From assembly GCA_964601205.1 (NCBI GenBank), contig CAZRML010000020.1:1-64000 (forward strand): a DNA stretch of 64,000 bases, written 5' to 3'. A program made the translations under genes and the position numbers. This document shows positions 9,170-16,878 of this stretch, piece by piece. This DNA is from JAQVEM01 sp964601205 (GTDB lineage: Bacteria; Actinomycetota; Humimicrobiia; Humimicrobiales; Humimicrobiaceae). The notes beneath the pieces are model-generated. The model worked only from the letters and a program-made list of their open reading frames with translations, was not told the origin of the DNA and did no database searches. Position 1 is the stretch's first letter. Each line of letters starts with the position of its first letter.

Positions 9170-9913
9170 TTGATTGCAATAGAAAGATATGAGGACAAAA
9201 TACAAAAAGAACTTTTTTCTAAGAAAAAGTCAAAAATTGCCAAGTATGTAGACCTGTTTGTGGGAAAGAAAGGCTTTTTTAACTTACTAAAATACGAAAT
9301 AATAACCATTCTTTTCCAGGATATGCCCGGAGCCATCGGTATCTTTTTTAGGAACTTATTTTATCCATTCCTGTTTAAAAAGGTGGGAAGGGGAGTAAGT
9401 TTTGGAAAATCAATAACTGTAAGGCATCCCCATAAAATAACTATTGATGATAATGTTGTGATAGACGACTACTGTGTTCTGGATGCCAAGGGGCTGGATA
9501 ATAATGGTATTAATCTGGGCAAAAATATATTTATCGGCAGAAATAGTATACTGAGCTGTAAAAATGGAGATATAAACATCGGGGATAATGTGGTTATAGG
9601 GTTTAATAGTGAAATATTTTCAGGAAGCAGGGTAACCATAGAGGAAAATACCTTAATTGCAGCCTATGTTTATCTTACCGGGGGAGGGCATGACTATTCC
9701 AGGGTGGATATCCCGGTATCGGAGCAGAAAAAAACATTTTATGGTATAAAAGTAGATAAGAATTGCTGGATAGGAGCAGGGGCTATAGTTTTTGATGGGG
9801 TTACTATAGGCAATGATACTATAATCGGAGCAGGAGCTGTAGTCTCAAAAGATATCCCGCCGTACTGTATTGCCTCGGGGGTGCCAGCGAAGGTTACAAA
9901 ATCCAGGAAATAA
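9170..9913 (+). CDS. Left-handed beta-helix acyltransferase (hexapeptide repeat, WbbJ/CysE-like)
   Basis: This 247-residue protein has an N-terminal helical section (about 1-75) and then a long hexapeptide-repeat region, seen in runs such as ITIDDNVVIDDY, INIGDNVVIGFN, VTIEENTLIAAY and GAGAIVFDGVTIGNDTIIGAGAVVSKDIP. GGGHDYSR contains the likely catalytic His. Such trimeric enzymes transfer acetyl or succinyl groups to sugars, consistent with the locus. The start is uncertain: an in-frame TAA ends at 9163, and the only near start is TTG 9170, with the SD AAAGGGGG directly adjacent rather than 5-9 bases away. The flippase-like gene follows 23 bases later. Confidence 0.8.
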   Translation: MIAIERYEDKIQKELFSKKKSKIAKYVDLFVGKKGFFNLLKYEIITILFQDMPGAIGIFFRNLFYPFLFKKVGRGVSFGKSITVRHPHKITIDDNVVIDDYCVLDAKGLDNNGINLGKNIFIGRNSILSCKNGDINIGDNVVIGFNSEIFSGSRVTIEENTLIAAYVYLTGGGHDYSRVDIPVSEQKKTFYGIKVDKNCWIGAGAIVFDGVTIGNDTIIGAGAVVSKDIPPYCIASGVPAKVTKSRK

Positions 9914-9936
9914 TTAAATTTTACCTGCATAATAAA

Positions 9937-10962
9937 ATGAAGAACAAGTTTATTTCTTTCTATAAGAAGAATAGAAAATCAATACTTCTGACATTAAGAA
10001 TTGTAATCAGTGTTTTACTGATTTTTTATCTGGTTAAGACGCAGTTTAAAAATTTTTCCAGTATAGTTGAGATTTTAAAATCATCCAGTAAAATTTTGCT
10101 TCTTCTTTCGTTATCCACCCATATTTTTGGCACATGGATAACAGCATTAAGGTGGAAAGCACTTTTAGATACCCAGAATGTGAAACTAAGCACAGCCAGT
10201 TTAAGCGTTACGGTGCTTATAGGCTTATTTTTTAATAATTTTTTGCCCACCAGCATAGGGGGTGATGTATTCAGAACCATTGATGCTTCAAAGAAGGCAA
10301 AAATTCCCTTAAGCTCATCGGCTTCTGTAATTCTGGTAGAAAGATTTTCCGGTGTGGTAAGCGCTTCTGTTTATGCTGTGGCAGCCTTATTTTTAGGATT
10401 TACCGCTATTGGGAATCAGCCTGTGATAATTCCTGTAGTTATCTTTTTTGTAATTGTTGTAATTATAGCTTTAATAATTATTAAACCGTCAATTTTTGGC
10501 ATAGGCAAATTCTTAAAGAGGTTCAGGTTTATAAATAAAATAAAGGAAAAGTTATCCAGCGCTTATAACACGCTTATGAGTTTCAAAAACCATAAAATAG
10601 TGCTTTTAAAAGTTTTAACCTATAGCTTCCTCCTCCAGTTTGCTGTTATTTTGAACTGGTATCTGGCTGCCCGGGCTCTTGGAATTGAGCTAAGCCTTGC
10701 TGCATTTATTTTTATTGTTCCGGTGGTGTCAACTATAGCTATGATCCCCATCTCTGTCGGCGGTATAGGCCTGAGGGAAAATTCACTGGTTTTTATTATG
10801 GTTGCTATGGGTGTGGCAAATGATAAAGCTGCCCTTTGCTCTCTATTAATATTATTTATGCTAATTCTGATCGGACTGGTGGGTGGGATTGTGTATATAG
10901 TAAGGCCTTATTTTGAAAGAAAATTTAAGGAAGAAGACGACGGGGACAGCTTAGAAATTTAG
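9937..10962 (+). CDS. Flippase-like integral membrane protein (LPG synthase TM/AglD-like, UPF0104 family)
   Basis: A 341-residue protein with about eight membrane helices of the lysylphosphatidylglycerol-synthase-TM superfamily. Family marks are RWKALLD in the first third, NNFLPTSIGGDVFR near residue 95-108, and PISVGGIGLRE near 280-290. Members lacking the synthase domain, as here, are thought to move or present lipid-linked substrates and often sit beside dolichol-/undecaprenyl-phosphate glycosyltransferases. That fits the DPM1-like gene converging from 12176. Its last 12 bases overlap a possible short ORF on the other strand. Confidence 0.82.
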   Translation: MKNKFISFYKKNRKSILLTLRIVISVLLIFYLVKTQFKNFSSIVEILKSSSKILLLLSLSTHIFGTWITALRWKALLDTQNVKLSTASLSVTVLIGLFFNNFLPTSIGGDVFRTIDASKKAKIPLSSSASVILVERFSGVVSASVYAVAALFLGFTAIGNQPVIIPVVIFFVIVVIIALIIIKPSIFGIGKFLKRFRFINKIKEKLSSAYNTLMSFKNHKIVLLKVLTYSFLLQFAVILNWYLAARALGIELSLAAFIFIVPVVSTIAMIPISVGGIGLRENSLVFIMVAMGVANDKAALCSLLILFMLILIGLVGGIVYIVRPYFERKFKEEDDGDSLEI

Positions 10963-11109
10963 GATATTCAAAATTTTATGGAAAAAATCTTTTAAGTGAT
11001 AATTATAAAAGCTGACGTTTGTTATCTCAAAAAAAATAATCAGTGAGAAGATAAAAACCAGTGCAAAGAATAAATAAAATAAAATTTTTATTATTAAAAC
11101 GCTTTTCAT
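10951..11109 (-). CDS. Possible 52-residue single-span membrane protein
   Basis: A complete ATG-to-TAA frame of 53 codons fills most of the gap between two convergent genes. It reads as a basic start (MKSVLIIK), about 20 hydrophobic residues, then a mixed tail ending in NILNF, which is what a small membrane peptide would look like. It lies 110 bases downstream of the minus-strand glycosyltransferase and overlaps the flippase-like gene's 3' end by 12 bases. No convincing SD precedes the ATG, and AT-rich DNA can give such frames by chance. Confidence 0.3.
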   Translation of the reverse strand: MKSVLIIKILFYLFFALVFIFSLIIFFEITNVSFYNYHLKDFFHKILNILNF

Positions 11110-11219
11110 TTTACAGGTTAGCTCTGTTTCATTAGTATTCTTTAATATTATACTACTTTTACCACTATAATTTATCTTTCTTAAATTATCAAAAAAATGT
11201 TCCAGAGCCGGCTATCAGG

Positions 11220-12176
11220 TTATTTTTTTTGAGAATTTTTCTTTAAAAGGTATAGAATTTCTTCCTGGTTAACTCTGATTCTTTTAATTATATCTGCCGA
11301 TATGCCCACAATAAAAAAAGTTACCGAAATGAACAGGAAAGTTCCCCCTACAAATCCCGACCAGACATTCGGGTGAAATGAGCCAATTGATATATAAGTG
11401 TACAGCAAAATAAAACCGAAGAAGATGCTTACTATAAAAAAGAACAGGGCAATATATGAAAAAAAGGTAAATGGCCTGTGGTCCCTGTAGGTTTCAATAA
11501 TTATTTTGAGTGAATTTATACCGTATGTGAAAAGGTTGGAAGAGATTTTTGAGACACGTGAAGGAAAATATTTTACCTTCACGGGGACCTCCATAATTTT
11601 GATTCCTTTAAAAGATAGGTCAATAAATGTTTCCTGGGAAAAAGTAAATTTTCCATGCAGGTTCAGTGAAAGAAGGGTTTTTTGCGAGTATGCCCTGAAG
11701 CCGCATGATACATCATAAAATTTTTTTCCGATTAGTTTGCTGATTAAAATAGACATCATTTTATTTCCCCAGAATTTAGACAGGGGCATAACGGGATAGT
11801 ATTTTTTGTTAATAAAACGGGAGGCGGTCACCATATCAGCTTCGTTTTTAATAATAGGGTCAATGAGCAGGGGTATGTCTTCTGGATTGAATTGTGCATC
11901 GCCGTCAATACTGACCATTAAATCAAAGTTCTTTTCCACAGCGTACTGAAGGGCTCTGCCGAATGCCACTCCATATCCCATATTATAGTGGTTCTTTATT
12001 ACTTCGGCACCCGAGGCGGCAGCAATTTTCGTTGTTTCGTCTGTGGAACCGTCATCAATAACAAGGACATGGATTTTTGATATCCCCTTAATTTTTCTGG
12101 GAATGTTCAGTATTACTTCGCCTATTTTTTCTTCCTCGTTATATGCAGGAATCGCAACCAGGAGTTTTTTTGCCAT
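11220..12176 (-). CDS. Family 2 glycosyltransferase, dolichol-phosphate-mannose-synthase-like
   Basis: The 318-residue protein has a GT-A domain starting AIPAYNEEEKIGEV, the Asp motif VIDDGSTDET and the metal site SIDGDAQFNPED. SCGFRAYS in the middle and two C-terminal hydrophobic helices (about 240-262 and 272-298) place it with DPM1-like enzymes that charge polyprenyl phosphate with a sugar. GDP-mannose made at 44-52 kb would be a natural donor, but the donor cannot be read from the sequence. It is divergent from the SMR pair at 12412 and converges on the flippase-like gene. Confidence 0.85.
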   Translation of the reverse strand: MAKKLLVAIPAYNEEEKIGEVILNIPRKIKGISKIHVLVIDDGSTDETTKIAAASGAEVIKNHYNMGYGVAFGRALQYAVEKNFDLMVSIDGDAQFNPEDIPLLIDPIIKNEADMVTASRFINKKYYPVMPLSKFWGNKMMSILISKLIGKKFYDVSCGFRAYSQKTLLSLNLHGKFTFSQETFIDLSFKGIKIMEVPVKVKYFPSRVSKISSNLFTYGINSLKIIIETYRDHRPFTFFSYIALFFFIVSIFFGFILLYTYISIGSFHPNVWSGFVGGTFLFISVTFFIVGISADIIKRIRVNQEEILYLLKKNSQKK

Positions 12177-12213
12177 GTTTCCTTTTTTAAAATTACCGGA
12201 TATTTTGACAGAC

Positions 12214-12258
12214 TTTAACTTAACTAAAATAATTTTTTAACTTAACTAAAATAATTTT
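12214..12258. repeat. 22-base tandem repeat, two copies
   Basis: The unit containing AACTTAACTAAAATAATTT is repeated perfectly with a 22-base period (about 2.05 copies) in the 235-base gap between divergent genes. It lies about 38 bases upstream of the minus-strand glycosyltransferase start. Two turns of the helix between copies would place identical sites on the same face of DNA. Confidence 0.7.
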
Positions 12259-12411
12259 ATTACTATAACATAAAAAATAGTAGGCTTTAAGATGTTTTTA
12301 TATTTTTCCTTTAATTTGAAAAAAATTATAAAAACTTATAATTTAATTAGTTTTAGTATAAAATGTGTTTCAAAATATTAGTTTGGCCAGGATCGCAGGG
12401 AAAAATCAAAA

Positions 12412-12786
12412 ATGAAATTTAGGGATACCGATAGAAAATTTTTTTATATTCTTATAGTTATTCTTGCCATCAGCATTAATCTACTGAGTATAATTGCGGG
12501 AAAATATATAGGCATGAATCTCGAACTCTCAAGGGTTTTTGCCTTCTGGCTGTCTGTGATGGTTCTGACTTACGGCCTTAAATTTGTGTTATGGTTTATC
12601 CTGCACAGGAAGTTTAAGCTCTCCTTTATATATCCGCTTCTGAGCTTAAATTACTTTTTTTCTTTGTTCCTGGGCAAAATTTTATTTGCCGAGCCCGTTA
12701 CTTTAAAAAAAATTATCGGTTCGGCTGTTATAGTGGCAGGAGTTTTTATTATAACCATGTCCAGTAAGAAGCTGGAAGGGGTATAA
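12412..12786 (+). CDS. SMR/EamA-type small membrane transporter, subunit 1 of a pair
   Basis: At 124 residues with four hydrophobic helices, this fits the small multidrug resistance/EamA half-transporter fold. The last helix region GSAVIVAGVFIITM follows the family pattern (G-x-x-x-I-x-x-G-x-x-x-I). A second gene of the same kind follows after 3 bases, so a heterodimer is likely. The best-known paired relatives in glycan loci are ArnE/ArnF, which flip undecaprenyl-phosphate-aminoarabinose. A similar lipid-sugar flipping role is inference from context (DPM1-like enzyme upstream, GT-C-like DUF2723 enzyme downstream). The N-terminal basic segment MKFRDTDRK is cytosolic. Confidence 0.7.
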   Translation: MKFRDTDRKFFYILIVILAISINLLSIIAGKYIGMNLELSRVFAFWLSVMVLTYGLKFVLWFILHRKFKLSFIYPLLSLNYFFSLFLGKILFAEPVTLKKIIGSAVIVAGVFIITMSSKKLEGV

Positions 12787-12789
12787 ATT

Positions 12790-13128
12790 ATGCTTTATAT
12801 TTTTTTGGCGGTTGTAACTCAATTTCTTGTTGCCCTGGCCCAGGTTATACTCAAAATAGGAGCAAAAAAGGTAGATTTCAGGAAGCCCTTTACCTGCAAT
12901 TTTAAGAATAAGTATCTTTTAATAAGCATATTTTTGTTTTTACTCGTTCCGGTTCTTTCCATAATCACCATGAGAGTGATTGATTTTTCAAATTTTTATT
13001 CCTTTACGGCACTGAGCTACTTTTTTATAATGTTATTTTCATGGTGTATTCTCAGAGAAGATATTGACAGGTTAAGAATTGCGGGCAATATCCTGGTTAT
13101 TGCCGGAGTTATAATATTTAATCTGTAA
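12790..13128 (+). CDS. SMR/EamA-type small membrane transporter, subunit 2 of a pair
   Basis: This 112-residue, four-helix protein partners the preceding gene. AQVILKIGAKK near the N-terminus resembles the first SMR helix (QxxLKxG), and GNILVIAGVIIFNL ends the fourth helix. The SD AAGGGG overlaps the upstream stop region and is 9 bases before ATG, so the two are probably translated together. The EmrE-type catalytic Glu14 equivalent is not obvious (Q-x-x-L-K here), as in lipid-sugar flippase members. A role in moving a polyprenyl-phosphate sugar is inferred. Confidence 0.72.
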   Translation: MLYIFLAVVTQFLVALAQVILKIGAKKVDFRKPFTCNFKNKYLLISIFLFLLVPVLSIITMRVIDFSNFYSFTALSYFFIMLFSWCILREDIDRLRIAGNILVIAGVIIFNL

Positions 13129-13175
13129 ATGTCGGTTTTTAAGTTTTTAAATTAAAAAATAAAAGGAAGTATATA

Positions 13176-15068
13176 TTGGAGAAGGTTAAAGCATTCATAA
13201 CAGGAAAACAGGCAGTTATATTATCAATTCTTTCTTTTGCTGTTCCCCTGGTTATTTATCTTATGACTCTGGAACGTAAACTAATAGGCGGGGATACGGC
13301 ATGGTACGCTCTTCAGGTTACCGAAATGAGTCTTATGGTTCCTACCGGATATCCGGTTTTTTCCATGCTGGAAAAGTTTTTTACCTTACTGCCGGTTGGA
13401 GATATAGCTTACAGGCTCAATCTTTTTTCAGCAATATTCGGCGCACTTACTATTTTATTTTTATTCCTATCAATTAATAAACTGGTAAAAAATGGAATGG
13501 TAAGCTTTATAAGTTCAATGATGTTTGCTTTTGCCGTGCCTTTCTGGGAAGTGGCAAACAGGCTGGAATTTGATACATTACAGACTTTTTTTATGACTTT
13601 ATTGTTTTTTTCGGCTATTACCTATAATGAGAATAAAACCAGAAAGTATCTTTATTTTTTTGCTTTCTGCCTGGGGTTAAGTTTAACCAACCACCCTCTT
13701 GTTTTTTTCCTGGTCCCGGCCATTATTTTATATGTTATTATTGTGAATCCGGGGATTTTTAAAAGCGCAAAGGCAATTATAATAAGCATATTATATTTTG
13801 TTCTGCCTCTTTTATCATACCTGTATCTTCCCATAAGGTCGCTCCAGGGTTATGGGGAAGTAACCGGCCCTTTAAAATTTTTATATTATATAACCGGAAG
13901 GGGTGTAACCGGGGAAGTCCATGGAGGAAGTTTTGGGTACAAGAGCATTTCATTAATTTTTAAGGTAATTAAAGATTATCTCGGCATGTTTTATGAAAGT
14001 TATGGTATCCTGCTTCTTATCATAGCACTTATTGGATTTATCATTCTGGTCAAAAAGAATGTAAAATTTGCCCTGTGCACATTTTTACTGGTGATTATAA
14101 ACTTTGTTTTTCCTCCATTATATGCAGGTCATGCACTGAGAAATTATTTACTGTATTCAATGATTGTATTTTCTTTTTATATTGCTTCCGGGTTGCTGTT
14201 TATACTGGATGGGGTGATTCTGCTGTTTAATAAGTCATTAATGGGAAGGAAGGCTCTGAGGATTGATAAATTCTTAAAATATTTTCTGGTCACTATTATA
14301 TTATTGTTTTTTCTTTTTATACCGGCCGGCCTGATAATAGAAAATTATCCTTCGCTTGACCATTCAGAGGTTTCTTACGTTTATAAATTCTGGGATGAAG
14401 CGTTTAAGAATATGGAAAGTAATTCCAGGGTGTATACCCTGGCTAAATCAACCAATATCGGGATGTTTGTGGATAAATACGAGCATGGAGACAAAAACAT
14501 AGAATATATATCTCATAAGGTGCCGGAATATACGGCAAGCAATATGACGAAAGCTCTTGAAGATGGTATTACAGTATATTATGTGGGCAATGAAGAGGTA
14601 TTAAAAAAATTATTTAATGCCGAGCAGGTAGGTAAAAGCTATTTATGGAGCAGGTATGATGAATGGTTAAGACTATTCAGGGTTACTGAACCTGCAGCGT
14701 CTATTCCTGAAATTAGCTACTTTAGCGATAGTTATACCAGAAGGTTCGGGGAGGAATTCACCATTGAATATATTGTCAGGAATAAGAATAAAGAAAGAAT
14801 TAAGATTACATCACTGGAGCTCGAGCTTCCTGAAAATATTAAATTCATAGAGACTTCCCCCGGAGGGTATATCAGCCAGGGCCCCGGCCTGAGCCAGGGC
14901 ATATATATGTGGGTAGGTGATTCATATGTCATAGAGGGTGGGGAAGAGATAAACTTAATTGTAAAACTAAAAGGAACTGCGCCCGGTGAGTCATTTATAA
15001 AATTTAGACTGACAACCGGCGGGTTTTACGTTGACTGTGAAAGTGCAGGGATAGAAATAAAAGATTAA
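13176..15068 (+). CDS. DUF2723-family membrane glycosyltransferase with extra C-terminal beta domain
   Basis: The first roughly 400 residues are a multi-pass GT-C-like membrane domain. GGDTAWYA near residue 40 supplies the N-terminal Asp typical of GT-C catalytic loops, MVPTGYPVF follows, and GLSLTNHPLVFF is characteristic of DUF2723/TMEM260-like proteins, a family linked to protein O-mannosylation in animals. Residues about 400-505 form a soluble extracytoplasmic region. Residues 506-630 form a beta-rich domain that is nearly repeated at the end of the next gene product. The start is TTG 13176, with AGGAAG about 7 bases upstream. It likely uses a lipid-linked sugar made by neighbouring DPM1-like enzymes; the acceptor is unknown. 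Confidence 0.78.
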   Translation: MEKVKAFITGKQAVILSILSFAVPLVIYLMTLERKLIGGDTAWYALQVTEMSLMVPTGYPVFSMLEKFFTLLPVGDIAYRLNLFSAIFGALTILFLFLSINKLVKNGMVSFISSMMFAFAVPFWEVANRLEFDTLQTFFMTLLFFSAITYNENKTRKYLYFFAFCLGLSLTNHPLVFFLVPAIILYVIIVNPGIFKSAKAIIISILYFVLPLLSYLYLPIRSLQGYGEVTGPLKFLYYITGRGVTGEVHGGSFGYKSISLIFKVIKDYLGMFYESYGILLLIIALIGFIILVKKNVKFALCTFLLVIINFVFPPLYAGHALRNYLLYSMIVFSFYIASGLLFILDGVILLFNKSLMGRKALRIDKFLKYFLVTIILLFFLFIPAGLIIENYPSLDHSEVSYVYKFWDEAFKNMESNSRVYTLAKSTNIGMFVDKYEHGDKNIEYISHKVPEYTASNMTKALEDGITVYYVGNEEVLKKLFNAEQVGKSYLWSRYDEWLRLFRVTEPAASIPEISYFSDSYTRRFGEEFTIEYIVRNKNKERIKITSLELELPENIKFIETSPGGYISQGPGLSQGIYMWVGDSYVIEGGEEINLIVKLKGTAPGESFIKFRLTTGGFYVDCESAGIEIKD

Positions 15069-15178
15069 ATTAAAAAGAATCAACCTGGATTTATTAGTTT
15101 GTTAGATTTATTCTGATATATTGATAAAAATAAGGCAGGTAGATAGACAAAGTAAAAAGATGGAAGTATATAATAGTT

Positions 15179-16774
15179 GTGATGAAAAAATTCATTAAAG
15201 AGAATAATATGAAAGTTTTATTTGCTTTTATAATAATTTTTCCGGTAATTTTTACCGGCTGTTCTGGTTTTGGGCAGGTTATAAGCAGCGGTGATGGTGG
15301 CGCCAGTTCGTCCGGAGAGGAGCCATTGCCATCATTTTCCGGTTCTTATATAGAACTAATTGACGCAAATGGCGGAAATACATATGGTGGTGAAGATGTA
15401 AAGGTAAAAATAAGTGTGGTAAATAGCGGCAGTGCGGAAGCAAAAAATGTGGAAGTTAATCTTATAACTCACGACCTGTTTGAACCAGGCATTGGGCGGA
15501 CATCATGGAATATAGATGTTCTTGGAGCAGGGGAAGAAAGTAATTTTGTCACCGGTCTGACTTTAATAGATGATATAAATGAGGACACCAGGGCTGAGGT
15601 CGGGCTGGAGATATCTTCAGATGAAGTAGACTCTTTTATAGGTCCTGATTGTAAAATGCTGGTTTACAGTGAAAGAAAATTTGATGGAGGTTTTATTCCC
15701 ATAATAGGCATGCATGCCATAGAGGATCATATTGAAGAGCCGATAGAGCTTTATACCGGTCACTTTGATAAACTGTGCGGCGTATTGAAAGAATATGGTT
15801 ATGAAACTATTACATTAAATGAACTTTTAGATTATATAGATTACGGAAAATCGCTTCCTGAAAAACCAATAATCATAACATCCGATGACGGATTTCAGGA
15901 TGTTTATACCAATGGGTTCCCCATTCTTAAAAAGTACGGGTACAGGATGACTGTATTTCTGGTAACCGGCGCAGTTGGAGAGAGCGAAGCTGATAGAAAA
16001 ACAAATGCATATTTTGAGAAAGAGATAGATAATGACCGGCCCATACGACCGATACTTATATGGCCCGAGATTGAAGAAATGTATGAATATGGTTGTGAGT
16101 TTCAATCCCATACAGTAAATCATGTCAGGCTGGGGATTGCTGACGATGAGGAAATTTTATATGAACTTACCCGATCAAAAGAGGATATTGAATCCCATCT
16201 GGGAAATGAAGTTTTATTTGTTGCGCTGCCAAAGGGAAATTATAATCCTGATAAGACACTTTTATTTGCTGAGGCCGGCTACAGGGGTTCGTTAAGGCAT
16301 GCCGGCGGAGCAGAGGATACAGAATCAATTGACCTCTTTAATATGAAGAGAGTGGAGTTTAACAGCCTGATTTCTCCAGACCAGTATGTTAATTATTTAA
16401 ATCTGGATAGAAGTATTGAAATTAGCTATGAGGCTGGAGATAGAATAAGAAAAGAGGGAGAAGAATTTATCATAGAATTTAATATAAAAAATACCGGCGA
16501 AGATTGGGCTAAAATTACTTCACTGGAGCTTGAGCTTCCGGATAACATTGAGCTGACCGGAATCAGCCCTGAAGGATATATAAAACAATATCCGGGTTTG
16601 AGTGAAGGTATATATATGTGGGTAAGCGATTCATATATTGTAGATAGTAATGGCCAGATTAATTTAATGGTTAAAGTCAGGGGCACCGATTCCGGGCAGT
16701 CTGTTGTAAAATTCAGGGCAACTTACAAAAATAATTATATTAATTGTGATGATATTGAAATAGAAATAAGATAG
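15179..16774 (+). CDS. Lipoprotein polysaccharide deacetylase with flanking beta-sandwich domains
   Basis: Domains in order: signal peptide with lipobox FTGC (about 25-28), a CARDB/DUF11-like beta domain (about 55-145), a NodB-type carbohydrate esterase 4 domain (about 170-400), and a C-terminal beta domain (411-531). TSDDGFQD gives the metal-binding DD motif and SHTVNH the HxxxH pair, so metal-dependent deacetylase activity is likely. The protein should be lipid-anchored outside the membrane and remove N- or O-acetyl groups from a glycan. GTG 15179 and ATG 15182 are possible starts; ATG 15209 would give a shorter classical lipoprotein signal. The C-terminal domain matches that of the upstream DUF2723 protein. 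Confidence 0.82.
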   Translation: MMKKFIKENNMKVLFAFIIIFPVIFTGCSGFGQVISSGDGGASSSGEEPLPSFSGSYIELIDANGGNTYGGEDVKVKISVVNSGSAEAKNVEVNLITHDLFEPGIGRTSWNIDVLGAGEESNFVTGLTLIDDINEDTRAEVGLEISSDEVDSFIGPDCKMLVYSERKFDGGFIPIIGMHAIEDHIEEPIELYTGHFDKLCGVLKEYGYETITLNELLDYIDYGKSLPEKPIIITSDDGFQDVYTNGFPILKKYGYRMTVFLVTGAVGESEADRKTNAYFEKEIDNDRPIRPILIWPEIEEMYEYGCEFQSHTVNHVRLGIADDEEILYELTRSKEDIESHLGNEVLFVALPKGNYNPDKTLLFAEAGYRGSLRHAGGAEDTESIDLFNMKRVEFNSLISPDQYVNYLNLDRSIEISYEAGDRIRKEGEEFIIEFNIKNTGEDWAKITSLELELPDNIELTGISPEGYIKQYPGLSEGIYMWVSDSYIVDSNGQINLMVKVRGTDSGQSVVKFRATYKNNYINCDDIEIEIR

Positions 16775-16878
16775 AAAACCCGCTCAAATAAAACTTTATC
16801 TAAAGGTCAGCTTTTTGTTATAATATTGGAATTGTTTTTAAAGAATTTAATGGTGATAAGAATAATGGTGTATTAATA

